From RCIO01 sp040880025 (lineage in GTDB: Bacteria; Pseudomonadota; Alphaproteobacteria; Rhizobiales; Rhizobiaceae), in NCBI GenBank assembly GCA_040880025.1, contig JBBDJD010000021.1:177316-241315 (forward strand): a stretch of 64,000 nucleotides of DNA. The letters run 5' to 3'. A program made the translations under genes and the position numbers. Below the pieces are notes generated by a model, which was not told the origin of the DNA, made no database searches, and worked only from the letters and a program-made list of their open reading frames with translations. This document shows, piece after piece, positions 37,523-45,180 of the stretch (its first letter is position 1; each line of letters starts with the position of its first letter).

Positions 37523-37537
37523 TGACTCGATTAATCA
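37523..37537. promoter_or_regulatory. putative RirA (IRO) box in the hmuS-hmuR intergenic region
   Basis: TGACTCGATTAATCA has the TGA-N9-TCA form described for iron-responsive (RirA) operators of Rhizobiales. It lies in the AT-rich stretch between divergent hmuS (start 37492) and hmuR (start 37659), overlapping a TTGACT hexamer (37522-37527) that could be the -35 of hmuR. This fits repression of both arms in iron-replete cells. No rirA gene is in the window. Confidence 0.6.
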
Positions 37538-37658
37538 TGTTAAATAGGAGATGCAATAGTGGAGTGCGTTAGTCAATATTAAGACGCTCCATGCAAACGC
37601 ATACGCAGCAAGCCGATGACCAGCCAGCAGCGTCCAGTCTATTCAGGAGTAGGGACAA

Positions 37659-39758
37659 ATGGGGTTGGTGGCAGCACGTAGCGTGGCCGTTCTGATGAGC
37701 GGAGCGGCAATGAGTACGTTGATAGCGGGGGTATCCGCTCAAGCTCAGGACAATGGGGAATCCTCGGGGACGCGTTCGGGGCAGACGACGATTCTGCAGC
37801 GGCTGGTGATCGGCGCCGGGGAAGACAAGGTCGCAATCGACACGCCGCAGGCGGTGACGGTTCTGAACCAGGAAGACATCGACACTGAACAGCCGAACAC
37901 GATCGGCGACGTCTTCGACAGTGTGCCCGGCGTGCAGGCAATCGGAAGTGATCGCGTCTTCGGCGAATCCTACAATATCCGCGGCATCGGTTCGCTGTCG
38001 GCGGCAGACGAATCCAAGATCATCGTCAATGTCGACGGCGTGCCCAAATTCTACGAGCAGTATCGGATGGGATCGTTCTTCTCCGACCCGGAACTCTACA
38101 AGAGGGTCGAGGTCCTGCGCGGACCGGCATCGTCCACGCTTTACGGTTCTGGCGCGCTCGGCGGCGTCATCAATCTGACGACCAAGGACGCTTCGGACTA
38201 TCTCGAAGACGGTCAGAAGGGTTCGCTCAAGCTGAAGTCTTCCTACGATTCCAACGGAACCGGCATTCTGGGTTCGGCCACGCTCGCGGTGCGTATGGGC
38301 GAGAATGCCGAGTTCCTGCTGTCGGGCAACTACCGACGCTCGGGCGATTTCACGACCGGCAACGGCACCGTGATCTCCGGTTCCAATTTCGACGCCTTCT
38401 CCGGCATCGCCAAGACGACCTTCCGCTTCGGCGACATGAACGAGCAGGTGTTGCGGGTTTCCTATCAGCGCTGGCAGGGCAAGGCGATCGATCAGGCCTA
38501 TTCGCAGACCGGGACGCTGGGCTTCGGCAATGTCGATCGCGACGTGACCGACCAGACGGCCATCGTCAGCTACGAGAATCCAGCGTCCGACAACCCGTGG
38601 GTCGATCTGCGCATCAGCATCGCGTTTTCCGACACGCTGAACAAGCAGGCGAACGCGACCTCTCCCATACCCAGCCCGCTCTTCTTCGATGCCGACTACG
38701 CCTACCAGACGTGGTCGGGCAAGGTTGAAAACACCATCGAACATACCGGCGGGACCTGGGAAAACTACCTGACGATGGGCCTGCAGGCGAGCCATCAGAA
38801 CCGCGTGGCGGATACCGCGCCCGGCACGCCACTCAGCTTCCATCCCGAAGGGGCGGAAACCAAGCTCGGCTTCTATGTGCAGGACGAATTCATCTGGAAC
38901 GACGCGCTCACCCTGATCCCCGGCGCTCGCGTCGACTGGATACGGACCAATCCGTCGGCCGCCATCACGGGCGCGGCCGCCACTCAGGATGTCGCTTTCT
39001 CGCCCAAACTCGCCGCACTCTACCGCTTCAACGATCATTTCTCGGTCTTCGGCTCGGTGGCGCACACGCAGCGCGTTCCGACTATGGATGAGCTGTTCTC
39101 GTCCAACGCGCCTGACACCAACTATCCGGGCGGACGCGGTCCAAGTCTTGGCCTTCAGAAGGAACGGTCGAACAACTATGAGTTGGGTTTCGCGGTCTCC
39201 GGCTATGACGTGCTGACGGCGGGCGACAGCATTCAGCTGAAAACGACCGGTTTCTACAACCGCCTCAACAACCTGATCACCGTCAATCCAAACCGCGGCA
39301 GCCCGGCGCTCGTGCCGTACTATGTCAATGCCGATCAGGCGCGGATCTACGGCATCGAGATCGAAGGCGCCTATGAGGCCGACTACTGGTTCGGTCGCGC
39401 GGCTTACAGCGCGATCGCCGGACACGATCTTCTCACCGGCGCTCCGCTCAGTTCGATCCCGGCGCACACTCTGGCGCTCACGCTCGGCGGGCGGCTTCCG
39501 CAATACGGTCTTGAGGCGGGCTGGAGGGCGCTGTTTGCATCCGCCGCGCCCGCCGGAACCGCTGGTCCGACGCCGTCCTACAATGTTCACGACGTCTATG
39601 TGTCGTGGCAGCCGGAGGACGGCGCATTCGATGGCTGGGAAGCTCAGGCTTCGGTCGAGAATGTATTCAACACCCAGTACCAGAACAATCTTGCGGGCGA
39701 CCCCGGCAAGGGCCGTACGTTCAAACTGACCCTGGCCAAGGCGATCGGATGGAACTGA
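37659..39758 (+). CDS. hmuR: TonB-dependent outer-membrane haem receptor HmuR
   Basis: The 699-residue receptor starts at ATG 37659 after AGGAG/AGGG. A signal peptide spans about residues 1-30 (cleavage near SAQAQ). The plug domain has a TonB-box region near ITTILQRLVIGA and NIRGIGSLSAADESKIIVNV. The barrel has the haem-receptor FRAP/NPNL-like area rendered VPTMDELFSSNAPDTNYPGG, and it ends KLTLAKAIGWN. It carries haem across the outer membrane using energy from the ExbB-ExbD-TonB proteins encoded just downstream. Confidence 0.9.
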   Translation: MGLVAARSVAVLMSGAAMSTLIAGVSAQAQDNGESSGTRSGQTTILQRLVIGAGEDKVAIDTPQAVTVLNQEDIDTEQPNTIGDVFDSVPGVQAIGSDRVFGESYNIRGIGSLSAADESKIIVNVDGVPKFYEQYRMGSFFSDPELYKRVEVLRGPASSTLYGSGALGGVINLTTKDASDYLEDGQKGSLKLKSSYDSNGTGILGSATLAVRMGENAEFLLSGNYRRSGDFTTGNGTVISGSNFDAFSGIAKTTFRFGDMNEQVLRVSYQRWQGKAIDQAYSQTGTLGFGNVDRDVTDQTAIVSYENPASDNPWVDLRISIAFSDTLNKQANATSPIPSPLFFDADYAYQTWSGKVENTIEHTGGTWENYLTMGLQASHQNRVADTAPGTPLSFHPEGAETKLGFYVQDEFIWNDALTLIPGARVDWIRTNPSAAITGAAATQDVAFSPKLAALYRFNDHFSVFGSVAHTQRVPTMDELFSSNAPDTNYPGGRGPSLGLQKERSNNYELGFAVSGYDVLTAGDSIQLKTTGFYNRLNNLITVNPNRGSPALVPYYVNADQARIYGIEIEGAYEADYWFGRAAYSAIAGHDLLTGAPLSSIPAHTLALTLGGRLPQYGLEAGWRALFASAAPAGTAGPTPSYNVHDVYVSWQPEDGAFDGWEAQASVENVFNTQYQNNLAGDPGKGRTFKLTLAKAIGWN

Positions 39759-40192
39759 CCTCAACATTTGCTCGCCGGATCATCGGGTCCGTTATGGCGC
39801 TGGCCCTGCCGTTCGCGGCGGGGCCGGTTGCCGCGCAGGATGAGCCGGTACTCGCGATGGACCTCAACGGGCTGACGCAAACCGATGCCGGATGCCGGTT
39901 CACCTTCGTGATCGAAAACATGCTACCGGGCGATCTGAACAAGGCGATTTTCGAGTTCGTGCTGTTCGGCGCTGACGGACTGGTCGAGCGTCTTTTGACG
40001 CTCGACTTCAAGGAACTGCCAAAGGGCAAGACACGGGTGCGCCAGTTCGATCTGGCCGATCTGCAATGCACGGCCCTCGCCCGCATTCTGGTGAACGATG
40101 CCAGCGAGTGCAGCGGTGAGGGAACAGACCCCGCAGCCTGCATGCGCGACCTCAAGACTTCCACCGCCACTGAACTGCAATTCGGGAGCTGA
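39749..40192 (+). CDS. small periplasmic protein between hmuR and exbB
   Basis: The ATG at 39749 overlaps the last codons of hmuR, giving 147 residues. The N-terminus is a signal peptide (RRIIGSVMALALPFAAGPVA, cleavage near AAQDE). The mature part is a beta-rich domain with four Cys (GCRFTFVIENMLPGDLNKAI; LQCTALARILVNDASEC; CMRDL), probably paired as disulfides. I know no named family, though a gene of this kind commonly sits between haem receptor and exbB in rhizobia (recollection, not checked). It may help TonB-dependent haem passage in the periplasm. Confidence 0.75.
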   Translation: MELTSTFARRIIGSVMALALPFAAGPVAAQDEPVLAMDLNGLTQTDAGCRFTFVIENMLPGDLNKAIFEFVLFGADGLVERLLTLDFKELPKGKTRVRQFDLADLQCTALARILVNDASECSGEGTDPAACMRDLKTSTATELQFGS

Positions 40193-40197
40193 CCGGC

Positions 40198-40902
40198 ATG
40201 ATCGACACGCTCAGCGCAAGCATCGGATTTCTGGTCGGGCAGGGCGGCCCGGTCGTCACGCTGCTTCTCGTCCTGTCCGTCTTCGCGCTCGCCCTGTCAC
40301 TGGTGAAGCTTCATCAATTCTGGCGTGAACGCGTCGGCTCCGAGCGGCGGGCGAAATCCGCGCTTCACCACTGGCTGCACGGCCGCTTCGCCGACGCCCA
40401 GCGCGCCGTCGACAACGACCGCTCCGCGACGGGCGCCGTGCTTGGCGCCGCGATGCGAATGAGCCAGGCGCACGCGACGCGGCAGACAATCGAAGAGGAA
40501 ATGGGCCGGATCGCGCTGTTGCGCATCCACGGGCTACAGCGGGGCTTTCGGGCACTGGACGCGATTGCCCAGATCGCGCCGCTGCTCGGCCTCTTCGGCA
40601 CCGTGCTCGGCATGATCGAGGCGTTCCGCCAGCTACAGGGCGCCGGCAACGCCGTCGACCCTTCGATGCTCGCCGGCGGCATCTGGGTGGCACTGCTGAC
40701 CACCGCGGTCGGGCTCGCCGTCGCGATGCCGGTCTCACTGATCCTGACCTGGTTCGAATCCAGGGTGGAAAACGAGCGCGTCGCCATCGAGTCGATTGCG
40801 GGCGAGTTCCTCACCCGCGGCGGAGGCCTTGCGGAAGACCAAGCCCCATCCGCCCGGGAGCCGGTTCATCACCTTCCGCTGGAGCGGAGCCATGCGCATT
40901 GA
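40198..40902 (+). CDS. exbB: TonB-system proton channel subunit ExbB
   Basis: The 234-residue MotA/TolQ/ExbB protein has three membrane segments: residues about 15-35 (VVTLLLVLSVFALALSLVKL), 125-145 (IAQIAPLLGLFGTVLGMIEA) and 165-185 (GIWVALLTTAVGLAVAMPVS). The second and third carry the conserved pore glycines and Thr. With ExbD it uses the proton gradient to drive TonB for the HmuR receptor. It starts 5 bases after the preceding stop. Confidence 0.92.
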   Translation: MIDTLSASIGFLVGQGGPVVTLLLVLSVFALALSLVKLHQFWRERVGSERRAKSALHHWLHGRFADAQRAVDNDRSATGAVLGAAMRMSQAHATRQTIEEEMGRIALLRIHGLQRGFRALDAIAQIAPLLGLFGTVLGMIEAFRQLQGAGNAVDPSMLAGGIWVALLTTAVGLAVAMPVSLILTWFESRVENERVAIESIAGEFLTRGGGLAEDQAPSAREPVHHLPLERSHAH

Positions 40903-41269
40903 AGCCACACTGCGCAGGCGCAGGCCGCTTTCGCTGACATCGCTCATCGACGTCATTTTCCTGTTGCTGCTTTTCTTCATGCTGTCGTCGACCTTCACGC
41001 GCTTCGGTGAAGTCGCCATCACCGGCGGGCGGGCGACGGCGGCGGGCGACGCGCCCGACGTCATGATCCGGCTAAGCGATAATGGATGGTCGGTGAACGG
41101 ACACTCGTTCGACGAAGCAGCCGCCGTGGCCGAACTCGACCGCCTGAAAGAGGCTGGTGCGCGAACGGCGGTGCTTATGGTCCGAGGCGCCGTGAACTCT
41201 CAGCAGCTGGTGTCGGCGGTCGAAAGGATCGGCCGCCAGAGCGGACTTTCCCTTAGCGTGACGAGGTGA
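40892..41269 (+). CDS. exbD: TonB-system subunit ExbD, first copy
   Basis: This ExbD/TolR protein has 125 residues. The ATG at 40892 follows GGAG and overlaps the exbB end by 11 bases. A short basic N-terminus precedes the membrane helix LTSLIDVIFLLLLFFMLSST. Asp20 in SLIDVIF is the protonatable residue essential in ExbD. The rest is periplasmic. A second ExbD gene follows. Confidence 0.9.
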   Translation: MRIEATLRRRRPLSLTSLIDVIFLLLLFFMLSSTFTRFGEVAITGGRATAAGDAPDVMIRLSDNGWSVNGHSFDEAAAVAELDRLKEAGARTAVLMVRGAVNSQQLVSAVERIGRQSGLSLSVTR

Positions 41270-41273
41270 GCGC

Positions 41274-41675
41274 ATGATCATCCACCTGCCGAGACCACGC
41301 CAGGCGAGGCAGCGCGAGAACACGATCGCGCTGATCAATATCGTGTTCCTGATGCTCATCTTCTTCCTGATCGCCGGAACGTTGACGCCGCCGCTCGATA
41401 GCGACGTCCAGCTTATTGCAGCCTTGCAATCGAATCCTGCCGAGCCGCCTGAGGCGCTGTTCATCACCGCCGAAGGGAAGCTTAGGTGGCACGGCAACGA
41501 GACCAATGTCGGGACGTTTCTGGAAAGCCGCTCCGCCGCCGGTTCGGCAGAAGAAGAGATCAAGATTGCCGCTGACCAGTCACTTCCGGCCGAGCGGCTG
41601 ATCGACGTCATCGGGGAACTGCGTGCCGGTGGTACGGAGCGCATCGTGGTGGTGACGGAGCGGGCCGCTCCGTGA
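41274..41675 (+). CDS. ExbD-like protein, second copy with Asn at the proton site
   Basis: The 133-residue protein has the ExbD/TolR layout: basic N-terminus, one helix (TIALINIVFLMLIFFLIAGT) and a periplasmic domain ending ERIVVVTERAAP. The position equivalent to the essential Asp is Asn22 (ALINIVF), whereas the preceding copy keeps Asp20. It is encoded 4 bases after the first exbD and overlaps tonB by four bases. It probably forms a heterodimer with ExbD1 inside the ExbB pentamer. Confidence 0.87.
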   Translation: MIIHLPRPRQARQRENTIALINIVFLMLIFFLIAGTLTPPLDSDVQLIAALQSNPAEPPEALFITAEGKLRWHGNETNVGTFLESRSAAGSAEEEIKIAADQSLPAERLIDVIGELRAGGTERIVVVTERAAP

Positions 41676-42709
41676 ACAGCCGGGCTACCAGATGGGCGAC
41701 TGCGCTGTTGCTTTCGGCCGCCGTTCACGCCGGAGCGGCGATCTGGCTTGGTTCGGGCAAGGAGACCGTCCAAGTGGCCGGCAGCGCACAGGCCGAGATC
41801 GCCATGCTCGGCAATGCGTTTCAGGACTCGCTCTCGGCTGGCGCCATCTCGGAAACGGTGCGGCATGTCGAAACCGAAGAGGTGGCGGTTCAGCCTTCGC
41901 GTCCCGAGACGGTGACCGAAACCGCCGACCACCCCTTGCAGGAGAATGCGGCGATAGAACCGGCGCGAGCATTGAAATCGATCGAGGCGCCGTCCGCACC
42001 GGCCACTCTATCGCGGCCCGAGGTCGCTCCATCGGACATCACCGAGCCTGTCGAGACCGCTCAGGACGACATCCCGATCGCCGCGCTGCAGCCATCGGCT
42101 GCCGAGCCATGGGCGCAAGCGCCACAAGCCCCAGCCGAACCCACCGTGGCCGAGCCGGTCCACCAGCCGGACCTGCCGCTGATGCCTGACGTGGCGCCGC
42201 GCCCGGTGCCGCGTCCCAAGAGAATCGCAGACGCCGAGAAAGCTTTCCCACCGCCGAAAACCCGCGAAAGGCAGGCGGAGGAGCGTGTCGAGAAACCGAA
42301 ACGGCGCGCCGGCGACAACGGCGCCGGCAACAAGTCCGCCCTGCGCGGCTCGGCCGCCAGCGAGAAGCAGGCGAGGAGGGCCAGCTCCGGCGATACGGGC
42401 CGCACGCGCGAGGCCGGCAACGCCGCAGTTACCAACTATCCCGGCATGGTCTTCGCCAAGCTGCTCCGCAGTCTGCGCTACCCATCAGAGGCGAGGCGCA
42501 AGCGCATTCGCGGCGAAGTGCGCGTTCGTTTCACCGTGTCGCGCTCCGGGGGCGTCAGTTCAGTGCAGGTCACACGCAGCTCCGGGTCGCCCGTTCTGGA
42601 CAAAGCCGCGCTGGACGCGGTCCGCCGTGCCGCGCCGCTCCCCTCAATCCCGCCCGGAGCCGGACGGTCGAGCTGGTCTTTCACCGTGCCGCTTCAATTC
42701 GTGCGCTGA
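41672..42709 (+). CDS. tonB: TonB-family energy transducer
   Basis: The 345-residue protein starts at GTG 41672, overlapping the previous stop. It has one N-terminal membrane helix (ALLLSAAVHAGAAIWLG), a long Pro/Glu/Ala-rich spacer of about 220 residues, and a C-terminal TonB domain: YPGMVFAKLLRSLRYPSEAR, then VRFTVSRSGGVSSVQVTRSS and PVLDKAALDAVRRAAPLPSI. It spans the periplasm to energise HmuR. It is the last gene of the hmuR-exbB-exbD-exbD-tonB run. Confidence 0.9.
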   Translation: MNSRATRWATALLLSAAVHAGAAIWLGSGKETVQVAGSAQAEIAMLGNAFQDSLSAGAISETVRHVETEEVAVQPSRPETVTETADHPLQENAAIEPARALKSIEAPSAPATLSRPEVAPSDITEPVETAQDDIPIAALQPSAAEPWAQAPQAPAEPTVAEPVHQPDLPLMPDVAPRPVPRPKRIADAEKAFPPPKTRERQAEERVEKPKRRAGDNGAGNKSALRGSAASEKQARRASSGDTGRTREAGNAAVTNYPGMVFAKLLRSLRYPSEARRKRIRGEVRVRFTVSRSGGVSSVQVTRSSGSPVLDKAALDAVRRAAPLPSIPPGAGRSSWSFTVPLQFVR

Positions 42710-43391
42710 AGAGCCAATTTCGGAGACGTCGCAACCGGCAAGATGCGCGCCCCGGGTCAGCACGATACCCGCAAATTCCTGGATGTCCGGTTCGAAAGAT
42801 TCATAGCCGCGAGCCGACGGTCTGGTTCCAGCCCCCCAATCACGACATTTACAGTCGCTCTGGCGAGGGCGACCTCTGGCGCATTCCACCATTTCCTTCA
42901 CCATCCCGCGTCTAGCCGCGTGCGAGCCAAGATTACAACACTTGCTGAGGCAGGTCGGATTCGGCGGGCGAAATATGTATATTTTCCGACCTCGATCCCA
43001 ACACCATCGGGGGTCATGCCGTGGCGGCTAGAAGACCGGCGGAGCGGACTATATTCCCATACGCCGCTAGCGACAGGGTAGTATTAGAATATTCTAACTC
43101 AAAGCTGCTGGTACCGCGCGCTACGCCGCCCCTCACGGCACCCGACCTGCCGGGAGGACCCGTGTGCTGATTTTACCCGCAATTGTCGTGGGTTGGCGGG
43201 AAGAGAGCGGGAATGCCGGGCAACCCGTCAGTCGCTGATCTACCGCGGTCCGGGTGCTGCCTTGGCGACACCGATTACGGCACCTGCGCTGGCGTCCCGG
43301 CGCGCAATGTCCAGCCGCCTGTCAGGCTCAAAGGCGGGCCGCATCTCCGCAATCGCAGCCGCCAGCTCCGCGCCGTTCAGGCTTTGAGGTC
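42710..43391. other. intergenic stretch after tonB, no gene supported
   Basis: Both strands carry short, Arg/Ser-rich frames only. One plus-strand frame (43193-43387) ends shortly before repeat copy D but has no known domain. The only structured element is the palindrome at 43084-43097. The composition becomes locally AT-richer near 42940-43100, unlike the haem operon. Confidence 0.4.
43084..43097. promoter_or_regulatory. ICE-like palindrome
   Basis: TTAGAATATTCTAA is a perfect 14-base palindrome resembling the Irr-box (iron control element, TTTAGAA...TTCTAAA core) known in rhizobia. No recognisable gene starts next to it on either strand. It could be left over from an Irr-controlled gene lost from this spot, or be coincidental AT-rich symmetry. 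Confidence 0.35.
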
Positions 43392-43450
43392 AACGCGCAC
43401 TGCCACCAATCGAGGGGTAAGGGGCGGTCCCCATTGACGCGGGTGCCCAG
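43392..43450 (+). repeat. 59-bp repeat, copy D
   Basis: This is the partner of 13652-13710 (5 differences in 59 bases, same orientation). It lies at the left border of the hairpin-rich block. Confidence 0.65.
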
Positions 43451-43464
43451 GGTATATCGCGATG

Positions 43465-43640
43465 TATAGTTACAACCACGTACAAACACAACACAACTAC
43501 ACCCTACTTGTGTTGTGTTTGTGTACTTTCAGAACTATAGACCCCTGTTTAGTCTAGTCAATGGCGTCAATGGAAGAGGATCAGGTCTCTGTTTCCTCCC
43601 CGGTTTCCGCCCAGCATGTGGTGGGACAAGCCCTCGCCGG
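43465..43640 (+). repeat. long direct repeat, copy 1, with a 14-bp-stem palindrome
   Basis: The unit recurs at 44085-44280 with a 620-base offset (630 after an internal 10-base indel). Shared blocks include TACAA, ACTTGTGTTGTGT, AGAACTATAGACCC, ATGGAAGAGG, and CGGTTTCCGCCCAGC. The copy contains a perfect palindrome: CAAACACAACACAA at 43483-43496 pairs with TTGTGTTGTGTTTG at 43508-43521 across an 11-base loop. No coding pattern is conserved between copies. Confidence 0.75.
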
Positions 43641-44084
43641 GTTCGCCCGCAGGTCGCTGGACCGCCAGTCCGAGGGTTAACGCGTTTCCATAAGGTACAC
43701 TTCGCTAACACACAACGCATACTACTACTAATGGGTTGTGTTTCCTCGGAGTGGGGGTAATAGGAAGGCGATAACCCTCGGTCCAGTTCGGGCCAAGCCC
43801 ACCCCCATGGTCGATGACGGCCGTCACGTGGCTGCTGGGCAAGCGGAATCCCAGGACTGACAGATTAGGTGAAATCGCCCCCGAATAACCCTCGACATTT
43901 CAGTGGGTTACGAAGGCCCCAATTCCAGTATCGCTACGAACCGAGCACGGATGCCCCTCAGATAGCGATACCGGGAACGGATACCCGCAAAGCCGCAGTT
44001 CCACGCCATCAGCATCCCGGCCGCGCGCCTCACGGCCTCCATGGGGTGTGGGCATTGCCCCGCTGCCGAGGCATTACTGCAGTG
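43641..44084. other. spacer between the two long repeats, no gene supported
   Basis: This 444-base spacer has only short frames. A plus-strand frame from ATG 43869 runs into copy 2 and changes character there, so it is unlikely to be a gene. No further repeats of the flanking units were found inside. Confidence 0.4.
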
Positions 44085-44280
44085 CATACTTACAAATCCA
44101 CTCACACAACACACAACTATCCCCTACTTGTGTTGTGTGTTTGTGTTGTCAGAACTATAGACCCTAGTTTACTCTAGGGAATGGGAGGAATGGAAGAGGG
44201 GTCATGTTGGCTCTTCCTCCCCATCCTCCTCGGTTTCCGCCCAGCCTGTGGTGGTGGGGACGGACAAGCCCCTGCCACGC
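44085..44280 (+). repeat. long direct repeat, copy 2, with palindrome
   Basis: This copy matches 43465-43640. Its palindrome is modified but kept: ACACACAAC (44109-44117) pairs with GTTGTGTGT (44132-44140). Compensating changes in both arms (a CA/TG unit shift) suggest that the pairing, rather than the sequence, is maintained. Confidence 0.7.
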
Positions 44281-44455
44281 CGGCGGGACCTCGAGCTTGC
44301 CTGGTAGCGGTCATCGGCAACGTGGAGCCTGCGTCGCGACCGCTGCGCCTGTCTGCCTCACAGCCTCACAGCCGTCCCGCGTTTTCGAGGCTCCACGATC
44401 GGCCTGCAACTCCGCGCCGATCGGCCGACCTACCCACCAAGACAGGGTGACAGGC

Positions 44456-44494
44456 ATGACGGGGTCTTTGGGGTCCGTCACCGACCCCCGTCAT
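44456..44494. other. inverted repeat (ATGACGGGGTC / GACCCCCGTCAT)
   Basis: An 11-base arm at 44456-44466 pairs with a 12-base arm at 44483-44494 with one bulged base. It is the third of five inverted repeats in the non-coding block and has no T-run. Confidence 0.5.
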
Positions 44495-44513
44495 CGCCGT
44501 ACCCTGCCCATAA

Positions 44514-44561
44514 GTCACTGTTATTACTACTCTTTAGAAGAGAAGTAAGAGTAAAGGTGAC
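44514..44561. other. imperfect AT-rich inverted repeat (GTCAC...GTGAC)
   Basis: The 48 bases start GTCACTGTTATTACTACTCT and end GTAAGAGTAAAGGTGAC; the two halves pair with small bulges around TTTAGAAG. It is followed by GTGACGGG, and GGTGACAGG occurs shortly before, so short GTGAC-type motifs cluster here. Confidence 0.45.
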
Positions 44562-45180
44562 AGGGTGACGGGCTATTGGCCCAATTCGCTGTGAGAAACA
44601 CCGGTAATCAAACGGAATCTCCCCATATGGCAGGTACCCCGTCTCCTGCTCCTAAGCCTCGGAAACGCCCCGCTCTTCCGCTCGCGAGGCGACGACGGGC
44701 GCTGGCGACGGGGGTCGGTATATTGCAGGATCCCCGGAGTTTCGGGCTTTCGGAGCTAATCGCACCCGGTCAAATAGGGGCAAATACCGCCTATTTAGCC
44801 CCTATTTGCCCCTCTGTTTCGCCGCCTTTTCTTCCTGTTCGTCGCGCCCGCGGCCATAGTTCGCGAGGATCTGCCGCTCCACCATCTCCCTGGGGCATTC
44901 CGCCAATCGTTCTGATCGTCTTCGAACTTTCACCACGGGTGCAGCTCCGTGAACCGCGCCCGTGCTTCGGCGGGCGGCGGGGTCCGATTGGCCAGATGTG
45001 TGGGATGAGTTCAGAAGGGCAGTTGCACCCCACATCTACAATGGCGCTGGCCAGTCGCCTGCGTGGCGGTGTGTCCGAAGATGGGGTGGAAAGCGGGAAG
45101 GCAGTTGTCGGAGCGACTATGCTGGGGAAGCTGCCATTCAAGGGGTTTCTCTGCGTCTCTGACTCAAGTCTGCCATTGCG
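44562..45180. other. non-coding stretch beyond the PIN gene stop
   Basis: One open plus-strand frame (from 44576) covers this area but is Pro/Arg-rich and shows no domain; a minus-strand frame ends ...MVERQILANYGRGRDEQEE, which looks faintly like a phage protein tail but is too short to call. The main structural feature is the inverted repeat at 44771-44808. Confidence 0.35.
44771..44808. terminator. strong inverted repeat, possible bidirectional terminator
   Basis: CAAATAGGGGCAAATA (44771-44786) and TATTTAGCCCCTATTTG (44792-44808) are complementary along about 16 pairs with one extra base, around a CCGCC loop. It is AT-rich at both ends of the stem. It lies about 370 bases beyond the stop of the minus-strand PIN gene and could end its transcript, or be a binding site for a dimeric protein. 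Confidence 0.45.

Noticed and set aside
37569..39767. 732-codon open frame antisense to hmuR
   Set aside because: It mirrors the hmuR codons and carries no domain; long antisense frames are expected in GC-rich genes with strong third-position bias.
43465..44280. Two-copy repeat as a short CRISPR array
   Set aside because: Units are about 180 bp and 620 bp apart with palindromes of differing sequence; no 28-36 bp repeats with equal spacers.
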